Shown in pieces: positions 33,628 through 43,022 of a stretch of 64,000 nt of DNA. Position 1 is the first letter of the stretch; each line of letters begins with the position of its first letter. The translations under genes were made by a program, and so were the position numbers. The notes below the pieces were generated by a model. It was given only the letters and a program-made list of their open reading frames with translations. It searched no databases and was not told the DNA's origin. The DNA comes from Lachnospiraceae bacterium. GTDB lineage: Bacteria; Bacillota_A; Clostridia; Lachnospirales; Lachnospiraceae. The stretch is taken from the NCBI GenBank assembly GCA_009911175.1, contig QXWX01000001.1:186001-250000 (forward strand), written 5' to 3'.

Positions 33628-34479
33628 TCAAACACGCTTCAGAGCCCGCATGATCTCATCCGCCGCCTCTTCTACCGTCGTGGCATCGGTCCGCACGCCA
33701 AGCCCCTTTTCTTTTAAGTCATGCATGATATACGTAACCTGGGGAGCCGCCAGCCCTACCTGTTCCAGCTCCCTATAGTGAGAAAATACATTCTTCGGCG
33801 TATCATCCAGCATCTTCTGCCCCTGATTCATCACAATGATCCGCTCCACATACCTTGCAATGTCCTCCATGCTGTGGGATACAAGGATCACCGTCATCCC
33901 GGTCTGTGCATGAAGATGCGCCACCTGATCCAGGATATCGTCCCGTCCCTTCGGATCCAGGCCTGCCGTCGGCTCATCCAGCACCAGAACCTTGGGGCGC
34001 ATTGCAAGCACCCCGGCGATGGCCGCCCGCCGCTTCTGACCGCCGGACAGCTCAAAGGGTGACTGCCGGTAATACTTTTCCGGAAATCCGACCAGCTCCA
34101 GTGCTTCTCTTGCCCGCTCTTCACATTCCCGCGCCGAGAGCCCCTGGTTCTTCGGGCCAAAGCAGACATCCGTAAATACGTCCACCTCAAACAGCTGGTG
34201 CTCTGGATATTGAAAGACCAGCCCTACCTGGCTGCGCAGCTCCTTCATCGGATATCCGCTGTCATAGACATTTTTTTCTTCATAGTAGAGTGTCCCCGAG
34301 GATGCCCGGATCAATCCGTTCAAATGCTGGATCAGCGTAGACTTCCCGGAACCAGTATGCCCGATCACGCCCACAAACTGTCCTTGGGTGATCTCCAGAG
34401 ACACATCCTTCAATGCGTGCTTTTCATAGGCAGTACCTTCACTGTATATATAATTGATATGCTCCAATCGAATCGACAT
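33628..34479 (-). CDS. ecfA2: ECF transporter ATPase EcfA2
   Basis: ATP-binding subunit with Walker A GHTGSGKST, signature LSGGQKRRAAIAG and Walker B VLVLDEPTAGLD. It pairs with EcfA1 to energise vitamin and cofactor uptake through EcfT. The true start is one of two adjacent ATG codons (34482 or 34479) following CAGGGGG; the second has the better spacing. An open frame to 34521 extends into a palindromic repeat and is rejected. It lies downstream of ecfA1 with the repeat in the gap. Confidence 0.92.
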   Translation of the reverse strand: MSIRLEHINYIYSEGTAYEKHALKDVSLEITQGQFVGVIGHTGSGKSTLIQHLNGLIRASSGTLYYEEKNVYDSGYPMKELRSQVGLVFQYPEHQLFEVDVFTDVCFGPKNQGLSARECEERAREALELVGFPEKYYRQSPFELSGGQKRRAAIAGVLAMRPKVLVLDEPTAGLDPKGRDDILDQVAHLHAQTGMTVILVSHSMEDIARYVERIIVMNQGQKMLDDTPKNVFSHYRELEQVGLAAPQVTYIMHDLKEKGLGVRTDATTVEEAADEIMRALKRV

Positions 34480-34502
34480 CATATCCCCCTGTTTCCAAGC
34501 TT

Positions 34503-34540
34503 CATACAGAAAACCTGCCACTGGCAGCTTTTCTGCATAC
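34503..34540. repeat. Dispersed palindromic element, copy 2
   Basis: The hairpin core CCTGCCACTGGCAG is flanked by ACAGAAAA and CTTTTCTG. It is the inverted counterpart of the element at 5404-5437. It lies in the ecfA1-ecfA2 gap, inside one operon. Read-through into ecfA2 must occur, so it is unlikely to be a full terminator. Confidence 0.55.
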
Positions 34541-34585
34541 GATGGTATCTAAAACCGCAGGTCCGCGGCGGTCCCGCCGCCGCGT

Positions 34586-35461
34586 CTATCCGTTCTCCCG
34601 CCGTCCGTATCGCGCGAGGCCCGCAACTGCTTCTACCAGTTCTTCCTTCCGAAGGATCCCTCTGGGAATCGGAAGCCCCCGTTTCTTAAGCTCCTCCGCC
34701 AGCATGGTTGCCTGGGGCACATCCAGACGATATTTTTTCAATTCCTCCACTCGGCTGAATATCTCCCTGGGTGTTCCGTTCATCACAATATGGCCGTTGT
34801 CCATCACATACACCTGGTCCGCGTCAATGACCTCCTCCATATAGTGGGTGATCAGGATCACCGTCACATGCCGACGCTTTCTAAGCTCCTGCACAGTGCG
34901 GATGACTTCCTTCCTTCCGTTAGGATCCAGCATTGCGGTCGGCTCATCCAATACGATACACTGGGGCTCCATGGCGATCACCCCTGCAATTGCCACCCGT
35001 TGCTTCTGCCCGCCGGAAAGCTTGTTGGGAGAATGTGTCCGGTATTCCAGCATTCCTACTGCTCTCAGACTGTCCTCCACCCGTTTCCAGATCTCATCTG
35101 TGGGAACTCCAAGATTCTCAGGCCCAAACCCTACATCCTCCTCCACCACCGTACCGATGATCTGGTTATCCGGATTCTGGAACACCATTCCCGCCGACTG
35201 GCGCACCTGCATCAGCTCCCGCGGATCCTTTGTATCCCTTCCGTTCACCCACATGGTTCCGCCGGTCGGCACCAGGATCGCATTCATGTGCTTGGCAAGC
35301 GTGGACTTTCCCGAACCGTTGTGCCCCAGGATTGCAGCAAACTGTCCCGGGCTGATGTCAATATCTATCCCGTCCACCGCGCGGTTCATGCCGATGACAT
35401 TGCCTTCATCGTCGCGCTTTTCATATTCATAGATCAGCTCCCGTGCCTGTACCATTTCCAT
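34586..35461 (-). CDS. ecfA1: ECF transporter ATPase EcfA1
   Basis: ATP-binding subunit with Walker A GHNGSGKST, Q-loop region VFQNPDNQ, signature LSGGQKQRVAIAG and Walker B IVLDEPTAMLDP. The ATG at 35461 follows GGGAG at a slightly long spacing; a second ATG two codons later is possible. It is the first gene of the ecfA1-ecfA2-ecfT-truA operon. In many Firmicutes this cluster follows rplQ and precedes rplM-rpsI. Here it is flanked by a sensor kinase and a repeat, so the neighbourhood is rearranged. Confidence 0.92.
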   Translation of the reverse strand: MEMVQARELIYEYEKRDDEGNVIGMNRAVDGIDIDISPGQFAAILGHNGSGKSTLAKHMNAILVPTGGTMWVNGRDTKDPRELMQVRQSAGMVFQNPDNQIIGTVVEEDVGFGPENLGVPTDEIWKRVEDSLRAVGMLEYRTHSPNKLSGGQKQRVAIAGVIAMEPQCIVLDEPTAMLDPNGRKEVIRTVQELRKRRHVTVILITHYMEEVIDADQVYVMDNGHIVMNGTPREIFSRVEELKKYRLDVPQATMLAEELKKRGLPIPRGILRKEELVEAVAGLARYGRRENG

Positions 35462-35503
35462 AAATGCACGTCTCCCTTTCTTATTTCCAATCAACAGGGA
35501 CGG

Positions 35504-35547
35504 CAAAAATATACTGAGCGTCAGATTTTATCTGCCGCTCAGTATAT
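35504..35547 (-). terminator. Terminator of the phosphorelay operon
   Basis: A perfect 12-bp stem ATATACTGAGCG/CGCTCAGTATAT (35509-35520 with 35536-35547) with a short CAGA/TCTG pair inside the loop. Five A residues precede it, giving the T-run on the minus strand after the hybrid kinase gene. Confidence 0.85.
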
Positions 35548-35558
35548 CGCCGTCCGTC

Positions 35559-38111
35559 TTACTGCGCAGATTCGCCCCACTCTATATACTTTTCCAACTG
35601 GACGAGAAGCTTGTCCATATCGATCGGCTTTGCAATATGCGCATTCATGCCGCTGTCCAAACAATGCTGTACATCATCCGAAAACGCATCCGCCGTCATT
35701 GCGATGATCGGCAGGTTTACATCCGGACGGTCCAGAGCACGGATCGCCCTCGCCGCTTCATATCCGTTCTTCACAGGCATCCGGATGTCCATCAGGATCA
35801 CGTCGTATTCTCCGATCTCCGACTGTTCGAACATCTCAACACAGATCTGCCCGTTCTCCGCCCTGTTTACTTTAAATCCAACCTCCAGCAAAAGATCCTC
35901 CGCGATCTCCCAATTCAGGTCGTTGTCCTCCGCAAGAAGGATGCGCTTTCCTGTAAAGTTATGGGTATCATGGGTCTTCTCTTCCGGCGCGGAAGTCTCT
36001 CCGGCAAATTTGCTGAGGCCGACATATAGGTTCGACTTGAACAGCGGCTTGGAAATGAATCCATGCGCCCCCGCCGCAAGCGCTTCTTCCTCGATATCGC
36101 TCCAGTCATACGCCGATACGATCAGGATCGGAATCTCATCTCCCACGAGCTTGCGGATCTCACGGGTCATCTCCAGCCCGTCCATTCCCGGCATCCTCCA
36201 GTCCAGAAGAATGACCTGATAATCGTCATGTCTGGCATGACGTTCCTCCACCATCCGAAGCGCCTGTCTGCCGTTCACTGACCATTCCGCGTTGACCCCG
36301 ATCTCACCGAGAGCATGCACCGCACTCTGACAGAGGTCTTCGTTATTATCCACAACCAGCATATTCCAATCGGGGAGCAGCATATCCTCCACCCGGGTCT
36401 CCGCCTTCTCCAGATCCAGCGTCACATGGAATTCCGTACCCTGATTCTGCTTGCTCTGAACTTCAATGGTTCCCTTCATTGCCTCTACGATGCACTTCGT
36501 GATCGCCATTCCAAGGCCAGTCCCCTCAATCTTGCGGACCTGCTCCTCGTCTCTGGTAAAGCTGTCAAAAACCTTTTCCACAAACTCCGGCGACATTCCG
36601 ATGCCGGTATCCTTTACCCGGAAATGGCATCTGACATAGTCCTTTCCTGCCGGAGAGTCCTCCTGGGAAAGATAGATATTGATCCTGCCGTCCTCCGGCG
36701 TGAACTTGATTGCATTTGACAGGAGGTTCAGAAGCACCTGGTTCAGGCGCACTCCGTCGCAGTATACCTCCTCCGTCTGTATCTTCTGCACAAAAATATC
36801 AAAATGCTGCTTCTTGCTGTGGATCTGCGGCTGCACGATATTTACAATGCTGTCCATCGTATCGCGCAGGGAAAGGGCGTCCATATTCAGAGACAGCTTG
36901 CCGTCCTCAATCTTCGACATATCCAGCACGTCATTGATCAGCCCGAGCAGATGCTTGCTGGATAATGTAACCTTTTTCAGACAGTCCTGAACCCGGACCG
37001 GATCCTGAATGTTCGCCATGGCGATGGCCGTCATCCCTACGATCCCGTTCATCGGAGTCCGGATATCATGGCTCATGTTAGACAGGAACTCGCTCTTCGC
37101 CTGATTGGCATGGATTGCGTCCTTCCTTGCCCTGTCCAGCTCTTCCATCTGCTGATGAATCACACGCAGATAGACCGCAAAAACAATCAGCACTACGAAT
37201 ATCAGCGTTCCGCAAGCTCCCAATACAAGCCCGATACGCTGCTCACCCAAGCTGCTTATGATCTTGTCCAGCGAGTCATAGGGCATGACACTTACCAGAT
37301 ACCAGCCGGAACCGGGAAGGGGCGTACAATACAGATGCCTGTGGCTCTTCCCCACGACTACCAGTTCCGAAAATGGTTCATTTCTCCCGACTGAATTCTG
37401 AAGCTCCGTCACATATGCGTCCGGTGTCTTCCCATTGAATTCTCCGATGTTGTCCTGAATGTAGTCGTAATAGTTGGACCATCCGTCATATCCTGTTCTT
37501 ACGACAAAGCTTCCGTCTTCCTCAATGATATGCGTATATACCAACGCATTCTCTTCCTGTGTGACAAGTGCTTTTTCCAGATCCTCCATACTGAATCCTA
37601 CAACCAGAAGCTCGCTTTTTCCGCCGTCTTTCATCGGATATTCCGCTTCCACCCCCAGAATGAGTATCTTTTCCCCGTCCGCGGACAGACAGGAGGTGAT
37701 CTGAATCTCCCCATTCAGAAATCTCTGGAACTCCTCCGTATTCTCCATCTCCACCGGCTCTCCGTAGATCACCTCATTCGCTCCGTTTTCCGTATAAAAG
37801 CCCATATATACGGCACTGCGGACACTGGCATTGAGACGCATCTCCTCCAGCATCTGCTCATCGTAGCTGACAGTTTCCGGAGAGGTACGCTTCAGGATCC
37901 CTTCCACCTGCGACTTCCGCAGATCAATGATCGTGGAATACTTCTGCTCCAGCTGCCTGTTCATCTCTGACATGTAGATCATTCCGATCTCGTTGACTGT
38001 CTGTTCATTTTTTTCACCCAGGAACTGGTACATCCATGCAAAAATAACGATACAGATCACGATCAGGCATAAGAAACTAACCCACAGCTTCTTTTTCGTT
38101 TTTTGGTACAT
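35559..38111 (-). CDS. Hybrid sensor histidine kinase with two receiver domains
   Basis: An 850-residue membrane kinase. A membrane helix at about 9-30, an extracellular Cache-like sensor region (about 31-292) and a second helix (about 293-316) are followed by HisKA with SHDIRTPMNG (phospho-His348). The ATPase domain has NLLSNAIKFTP, DTGIGM and GTGLGMAITK. Two receiver domains have phospho-acceptors Asp637 (LLDWRMPGMDG) and Asp775 (LMDIRMPVKNG). It is encoded downstream of a separate Hpt protein and an HD-GYP regulator on one transcript, giving a complete His-Asp-His-Asp relay. The stimulus is unknown, probably an external small molecule. Confidence 0.9.
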   Translation of the reverse strand: MYQKTKKKLWVSFLCLIVICIVIFAWMYQFLGEKNEQTVNEIGMIYMSEMNRQLEQKYSTIIDLRKSQVEGILKRTSPETVSYDEQMLEEMRLNASVRSAVYMGFYTENGANEVIYGEPVEMENTEEFQRFLNGEIQITSCLSADGEKILILGVEAEYPMKDGGKSELLVVGFSMEDLEKALVTQEENALVYTHIIEEDGSFVVRTGYDGWSNYYDYIQDNIGEFNGKTPDAYVTELQNSVGRNEPFSELVVVGKSHRHLYCTPLPGSGWYLVSVMPYDSLDKIISSLGEQRIGLVLGACGTLIFVVLIVFAVYLRVIHQQMEELDRARKDAIHANQAKSEFLSNMSHDIRTPMNGIVGMTAIAMANIQDPVRVQDCLKKVTLSSKHLLGLINDVLDMSKIEDGKLSLNMDALSLRDTMDSIVNIVQPQIHSKKQHFDIFVQKIQTEEVYCDGVRLNQVLLNLLSNAIKFTPEDGRINIYLSQEDSPAGKDYVRCHFRVKDTGIGMSPEFVEKVFDSFTRDEEQVRKIEGTGLGMAITKCIVEAMKGTIEVQSKQNQGTEFHVTLDLEKAETRVEDMLLPDWNMLVVDNNEDLCQSAVHALGEIGVNAEWSVNGRQALRMVEERHARHDDYQVILLDWRMPGMDGLEMTREIRKLVGDEIPILIVSAYDWSDIEEEALAAGAHGFISKPLFKSNLYVGLSKFAGETSAPEEKTHDTHNFTGKRILLAEDNDLNWEIAEDLLLEVGFKVNRAENGQICVEMFEQSEIGEYDVILMDIRMPVKNGYEAARAIRALDRPDVNLPIIAMTADAFSDDVQHCLDSGMNAHIAKPIDMDKLLVQLEKYIEWGESAQ

Positions 38112-38124
38112 AGACTATTCCTCT

Positions 38125-38478
38125 TTATTCTGCCTGTAATTTCTGAACTGCCGCGAATGTCTTTTCATATTCTGCTTTCAGTCCGTCCAGCATGGAGGGA
38201 GTATAATCCTCCGGATGGCTGCGCAGCATCTCCGTCAATGTCTCGCTGGCCATATAAAGTCCGGTGAATCCCAGGTTCTGGCTGACTCCCTTCAACGTAT
38301 GCGCGGCACGGAAGGCCTCGCTGTAGTCTTCGGCCTCCAGGGTCCTGCACAGACTGTCATAGCTTCCGTCGGCAAGAAACTTTAACGCAAACTTTTTGAT
38401 CCTCTCGTCTCCGCGGAAACGGCCAAATACGCCTTCGTAGTCTCCATTGATCTGTTCATAACACTCTTTTACTGTCAT
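38125..38478 (-). CDS. Hpt histidine phosphotransfer protein
   Basis: A 117-residue four-helix phosphotransfer domain. The phospho-acceptor is His60 in FRAAHTLKGVSQNLG. It would carry phosphate between a receiver domain of the downstream hybrid kinase and the upstream HD-GYP regulator. The ATG at 38478 is preferred over an in-frame TTG at 38499. AAGGAG lies eleven bases before the ATG, a rather long spacing. The gene is 13 bases from the kinase gene. Confidence 0.85.
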   Translation of the reverse strand: MTVKECYEQINGDYEGVFGRFRGDERIKKFALKFLADGSYDSLCRTLEAEDYSEAFRAAHTLKGVSQNLGFTGLYMASETLTEMLRSHPEDYTPSMLDGLKAEYEKTFAAVQKLQAE

Positions 38479-38583
38479 CTCTATTATTACTCCTTCCAAA
38501 AAAACTATTTGTTAAAAAAATTCTTTTATATAAAAGCTTCCTCTTCCAACCACTTTTGTCAGATTCTGCCTTTTCATGAACTG

Positions 38584-40113
38584 CTATTCATCATGGTCGG
38601 CGAGCACCTTGCCGATCACGCCGAGATACTGCGGCTTTTCATCGTCAGACCAGATCGAACGGCAGACGATCTCACGGGCGCGTACCTTTTCGCCCACCCT
38701 TGTCTTACATTTGAAGCGCACATCCGGCTCTTCCGGCGTCGCATTGTGAAGAAGCTCCTGAAGGTTCTGCCGGTCCTGGCTGCTCATAGATTCCAGAACC
38801 TTCTCTTTATTAAGCGGGTCCATCGTGATCTCGTCGAGCCCCAGACACTGCGCGCTCCACTCCGTCAGCGTCAGCACGGACGGGGAAACCGTATACTCGA
38901 ACTGGATCTCTCTCGAAATCGACGCATAGAACTGATATTTCATCCTTTCCTCTTCCAGATACTGCAGCGCGCTGTTGGAATCATCCAGCTCTTCATGATG
39001 AAGGATCTCGTCTACAATGCTGCGGATCTCCTTCTCATTTTTACTGGTCAGAGAAGCAGCCTTCATCTCTTCCAGAAGGCTGTCCGCCACATCCAGCAGG
39101 CATTCTATCAAAAGCGGATTGAACGTACCGCATTCTCCGTTCTGGATCATCTGCAAGGCCGTCTCGTGTGAAAATGCTTTTTTGTACACCCGTTCGCTGG
39201 TCAGCGCGTCGTAGACATCCGCCATGGAAACAACCTGGGCGCTGATCGGGATCTCCTCCCCTTTCAGGCCGTCCGGATATCCTCGGCCATCATACCGCTC
39301 ATGATGCCACCGGCAGATCTGGTAAGCCACCTTGACCAGCAGCTCATCCTGATGGAACGGCAGATCCTTCAGCATGGAGGCGCCCACTGCGGAGTGGGTC
39401 TTCATCACCTCGTACTCCTCTGCCGTAAACCGTCCCGGCTTGTTCAGGACTTCGGAAGGAATGGCGATCTTACCGATATCGTGCAGCGCAGAAGCCATGG
39501 TGATCATATTGATATCCTCGTGGGACAGTTGATATTTGTCCGTTTTCCCAAGCAGGCTTTTCAGCAGAAGTTCCGTAATCGTCTGGATATGCAGCACGTG
39601 AAGGCCGCTTTCCCCATTCCGGAATTCCACGATATGGCTCAGGATCGTAACCATAAGGCTGGCATTCTTCTCTTTCTCAAACATCTGGTTCGTGACCATC
39701 TTGATGAGCTTCCTCTGCTTTGCGTAAAGCATGATGGTATTGATCACCCTTCGCTGTACAACCAACGAATCAAACGGACGGCTGATATAGTCCGTAACGC
39801 CCAGCTCATAAGCCCTCTGTACATAGGAAGGCATGCTCTCTGCGGAAATCATGATCACAGGCACATCTTCGATCCACTTCTTTTGATTCATGACCGCCAG
39901 GACTTCGAATCCGTCCATCTCAGGCATCACAATGTCCAGAAGGACCAGTGAAATCTGAGAACTCATCTGCTGCAGGATTGAAATTCCCTGTGCACCGTCC
40001 GCCGCTTCTAAAATCTCATACTGATCCTCCAGCATATCCGCCAGGATCATACGATTCATCTCAGAATCATCGACGATCAAAATCCTTTCTTTGTTTTTAC
40101 TTTTCTCATTCAT
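38584..40113 (-). CDS. Response regulator with HD-GYP cyclic-di-GMP phosphodiesterase domain
   Basis: A 509-residue output protein. The N-terminal receiver has phospho-acceptor Asp60 (VLLDIVMPEMDG). The HD-GYP domain has the metal motif HDIGK (His211-Asp212), HHERYDGRGYP and the GYP signature at 278-280, all intact, so it should hydrolyse cyclic di-GMP. The C-terminal 130 residues (from about SALQYLEEERMKYQF) look PAS-like. It is the first gene of the operon with the Hpt protein and hybrid kinase. The relay probably lowers cyclic di-GMP in response to an outside signal. Confidence 0.88.
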   Translation of the reverse strand: MNEKSKNKERILIVDDSEMNRMILADMLEDQYEILEAADGAQGISILQQMSSQISLVLLDIVMPEMDGFEVLAVMNQKKWIEDVPVIMISAESMPSYVQRAYELGVTDYISRPFDSLVVQRRVINTIMLYAKQRKLIKMVTNQMFEKEKNASLMVTILSHIVEFRNGESGLHVLHIQTITELLLKSLLGKTDKYQLSHEDINMITMASALHDIGKIAIPSEVLNKPGRFTAEEYEVMKTHSAVGASMLKDLPFHQDELLVKVAYQICRWHHERYDGRGYPDGLKGEEIPISAQVVSMADVYDALTSERVYKKAFSHETALQMIQNGECGTFNPLLIECLLDVADSLLEEMKAASLTSKNEKEIRSIVDEILHHEELDDSNSALQYLEEERMKYQFYASISREIQFEYTVSPSVLTLTEWSAQCLGLDEITMDPLNKEKVLESMSSQDRQNLQELLHNATPEEPDVRFKCKTRVGEKVRAREIVCRSIWSDDEKPQYLGVIGKVLADHDE

Positions 40114-40231
40114 AAATCAATCATCCTCCATAACCATGATTTCTGACCTGTCAGTTTCGCGTATGTAATATCGCCCTGAAAAATAAACACTTTAGGGTCA
40201 TCTGTCCATTCATCTATAAAAACCCGTTTAT

Positions 40232-40259
40232 ATTATACCATACCAAAGAAAAATGTCCA
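40232..40259 (-). promoter_or_regulatory. Promoter of the phosphorelay operon
   Basis: Minus strand: -35 TGGACA (40254-40259), a 16-base spacer and -10 TATAAT (40232-40237), about 120 bases upstream of the HD-GYP regulator start. Confidence 0.6.
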
Positions 40260-40294
40260 GACTCAAATACACTTAATCCTTTTTCAGCCACAAA

Positions 40295-41173
40295 TTATTT
40301 CGAGAATTCCAGTATAACGCGCAGTTTTTCCCTTTCCAGCTCCGCCGCCGCGCTCCCGCCCATTCTTTCCATCAGTTCTTTTACGATAAACAGCCCAAGC
40401 CCGGAGGATCCTTTCCTCCGGGCTGAATCTGCCTTATAAAACCGTTCAAAAATCTGTTTTGGATCCGGCCTGCTGGTTTCCGATACGGTATTTTCGAAAA
40501 TCAGGCGCCGGCTATTTTGAGTGATCACGAGATTTCCCGTACCATGCAGCAGGGCGTTGCGGATCAGGTTATGGAAAATGCGTCTCAGACATTCTTCATC
40601 CGCCCATACGCAAAGTTCCTCTGATGTAAACAGAACCTCCGGCGAGATTCCCTTTTCCTCAAACTGCTGATACATCCCCACCAGACAGTCGCTGAGCAGG
40701 GGAAGCACCTGCACCTCCTGAACCGACAGTTCAAAATCACCGCCGGTCAGTTTTGTAAACAGGAAAAGTTCCTCCAGCATGTCTCCAAGTTCTTTCAGCC
40801 TGCCCTGCGCAGCCTGCAGATAATATGCCCTCCTGTCCTCCTCCCTGCATTCCCCGGCAAGCTGTACATAACCGGAAGCTCCGGCAAGAGGAGTCCGGAT
40901 ATCGTGGGCCAGGGCGGTAATATTCCGCTTGAGCTGTTTTTCCGCCTTTTCATATAGAATCCGATCCTGCTCCTGCTTCCTCTGCATTCTGTTCAAGGTT
41001 CTGCACAGCTTCAGCACTTCTCTCCGGCGGCTGTACACTCCCAGCTCCATATGGCTTCCCCGTTCCATTTCCTCCAGTTGTCCACAGATCGAACGAAGCT
41101 CCAGAATACTGCGGATATACCGCGCCAGAAGCCACACGCACAGGATCATAAATATTATCAGTGCAGCGATCAT
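40295..41173 (-). CDS. Sensor histidine kinase of the bacitracin-type ABC locus
   Basis: A 292-residue kinase with one clear N-terminal membrane helix (about 2-20) and almost no extracellular domain. Phospho-His90 is in ALAHDIRTPLAG. The ATPase domain has NLIRNALLHG and SSGLGLFIVKEL. Such short kinases often sense through a partner ABC transporter. The transporter genes lie directly upstream. The cognate response regulator gene at 43023-43757 carries a stop codon, so this kinase may lack its partner. Confidence 0.85.
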   Translation of the reverse strand: MIAALIIFMILCVWLLARYIRSILELRSICGQLEEMERGSHMELGVYSRRREVLKLCRTLNRMQRKQEQDRILYEKAEKQLKRNITALAHDIRTPLAGASGYVQLAGECREEDRRAYYLQAAQGRLKELGDMLEELFLFTKLTGGDFELSVQEVQVLPLLSDCLVGMYQQFEEKGISPEVLFTSEELCVWADEECLRRIFHNLIRNALLHGTGNLVITQNSRRLIFENTVSETSRPDPKQIFERFYKADSARRKGSSGLGLFIVKELMERMGGSAAAELEREKLRVILEFSK

Positions 41174-41215
41174 AACAAAACGCCTCCCTTCACAGATTTC
41201 TGCAGGCGAATCCGG

Positions 41216-42022
41216 TCAGATATCCCGCTTTTGCAGCACAATTCCTGCAAGCAGAGAATACAGGATCAGGAATCCGGCGCCCACGGCGAACACCCGCAGA
41301 TCCTGCAGGGACGTATACTTGGACGGCCCCGCAGAGAGTGTCATATAGATGCTGTATTTCATCCAGTCTCCCAGATGGAAGAGGGCGAGGATCTGATTCA
41401 GAATATCCACAATCGTCCCGCTTCCCAGCAGGATAGCCGCAAGCACCCCTGCCGCAGTGCTCCGGACGCACACACAGATCAGGATCATGAGCCCTGCAAA
41501 TGCCGTGGTCAAAAGCCATATCCAGGCCATATAAAACAACACATCTCTCAGATCTGCCCAGGGAATCATCTTTCCAAACAAACCATTCAGGAGCAATACA
41601 AACAGATAGTTCAGGAGCAGATACAGAATATTCAGGGTCGCTGCCGCCAAAAGTTTGCTCCCCACATATATCCAGCGGTTCTGGTAGAGTGCCATGATAT
41701 TTTTCACAAAACCGCTCTTATAGTCCATGCATACAAACAGGATCACGCAGATCCCGAATATCGCACAATACGCTCCGCCGTCCAGGCTGATCTCCCGGAA
41801 CATCTTTAGCGTATCCACACCATCCTGTATCGTCTGATACCCCTGTGCCTCTGCTGCCGTGAGCATCCCGATGCGGATCGCCGTCTCCTGTCCCTGGGGC
41901 ACAGCCAGCAGCCATATCATGGCATATACAAAGGCAGATGCCAGGAGCAGCAACCCCAGGCAGGCATACACCGGTTTGCTTTGTTTCATCCTGTACAGAT
42001 CCATACGGAGTAAATTAAACAT
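41216..42022 (-). CDS. ABC transporter permease, bacitracin/lantibiotic-resistance type
   Basis: A 268-residue ABC-2 type membrane subunit with about six hydrophobic segments (for example PVYACLGLLLLASAFVYAMI and the C-terminal FLILYSLLAGIVL). The ATG at 42022 follows GGGGGAAGGGCAG and overlaps the ATPase gene by eight bases. With the ATPase it forms an exporter resembling BcrAB or LanFEG self-protection pumps. The cargo is unknown. Confidence 0.8.
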   Translation of the reverse strand: MFNLLRMDLYRMKQSKPVYACLGLLLLASAFVYAMIWLLAVPQGQETAIRIGMLTAAEAQGYQTIQDGVDTLKMFREISLDGGAYCAIFGICVILFVCMDYKSGFVKNIMALYQNRWIYVGSKLLAAATLNILYLLLNYLFVLLLNGLFGKMIPWADLRDVLFYMAWIWLLTTAFAGLMILICVCVRSTAAGVLAAILLGSGTIVDILNQILALFHLGDWMKYSIYMTLSAGPSKYTSLQDLRVFAVGAGFLILYSLLAGIVLQKRDI

Positions 42023-42941
42023 CTGCCCTTCCCCCTTCCATACGGCTGATAAAATATTCCTCCAGATCCATATGGTGGAAGCCCGAAGCATACACCTGAA
42101 CCTGTTTTTCTACCAGGAGCCGGATCAGTCCTGCCCCTTCTGACAGCCCATAGACGCGTACCAGGCGGCTGTCTGCCACCTCTGCCCGGACCTTCGGAAA
42201 TGCCTCCCCGATCAATACCAGGGCCCGGCTGACGTCATCTGCCTCAATCTGAAAATAGTCCATGCATTTTTCTTCTAGAGCCTCACTGGTGATCTGCTCG
42301 ATCATCTGCCCGTCCTTGATGATCCCGTAGACAGTGGAGATCTTGCTCAATTCCCCCAGGATGTGGGAACTGATCAAAATGGTCTTTCCCGTCTCATGGA
42401 GCCGCAGCACGAGCCGGCGCAGTTCTCGGATTCCCTCCGGGTCCAGGCCGTTGATGGGTTCATCCAGGATCAGGAGATCCGGATTCCCCAGCATTGCAAG
42501 CGCAACTCCCAGTCTCTGCTTCATCCCCATGGAGAAATGCTTTACCTTCTTTTTCCCGGTATCCGCAAGTCCTGCCAGGAGCAGTGCTTCATCCACGCTC
42601 CTCTCATCCGCAAGCCCCATACACCTTGCCTTCATCACCGCATTCTGCCTTGCCGTCATATTGGGGTACAGCCCCGGCGCCTCGATCAGCACACCCATCC
42701 GCCTGCGGACTGCCGGATCGCTGACCGGCTTTCCGAAAAGGCGGATCTCTCCTTCCGCAGGTCTTGCAAGCCCGCAGAGCATTTTCATAGTGGTCGATTT
42801 TCCAGCCCCGTTTTTGCCGATAAATCCGTAGATCTCTCCCTCCCGTACAGACATGTCAAGCCGATTCACCGCGGCCTTTTTCTGATACATTTTCGTCAGG
42901 CAGACCGCTTCCACGGCCAGCCCCTTTTCCTGCTCCTTCAT
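42015..42941 (-). CDS. ABC transporter ATPase, bacitracin/lantibiotic-resistance type
   Basis: A 308-residue BcrA-like ATPase with Walker A GKNGAGKST, a variant signature FSMGMKQRLGVALA and Walker B LLILDEPINGLDPEG. The SMGMKQR signature is typical of this group. The ATG at 42941 follows GGAAGGGAGAAGC. It is translationally coupled to the permease, and a two-component system brackets the pair. Likely role: export of, or resistance to, a membrane-active peptide or antibiotic. Confidence 0.88.
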   Translation of the reverse strand: MKEQEKGLAVEAVCLTKMYQKKAAVNRLDMSVREGEIYGFIGKNGAGKSTTMKMLCGLARPAEGEIRLFGKPVSDPAVRRRMGVLIEAPGLYPNMTARQNAVMKARCMGLADERSVDEALLLAGLADTGKKKVKHFSMGMKQRLGVALAMLGNPDLLILDEPINGLDPEGIRELRRLVLRLHETGKTILISSHILGELSKISTVYGIIKDGQMIEQITSEALEEKCMDYFQIEADDVSRALVLIGEAFPKVRAEVADSRLVRVYGLSEGAGLIRLLVEKQVQVYASGFHHMDLEEYFISRMEGGRADV

Positions 42942-43022
42942 CAATGCTTCTCCCTTCCGCTATACTGATTCCTTACAAAAGCAAGTATAATCCTCCAGGT
43001 TTTAAAAAGTGCTCAGAAAAGT

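Noticed and set aside
34503..34540. A full transcription terminator between ecfA1 and ecfA2
   Set aside because: The T-run is short, the genes must be co-expressed, and the sequence is a dispersed repeat.
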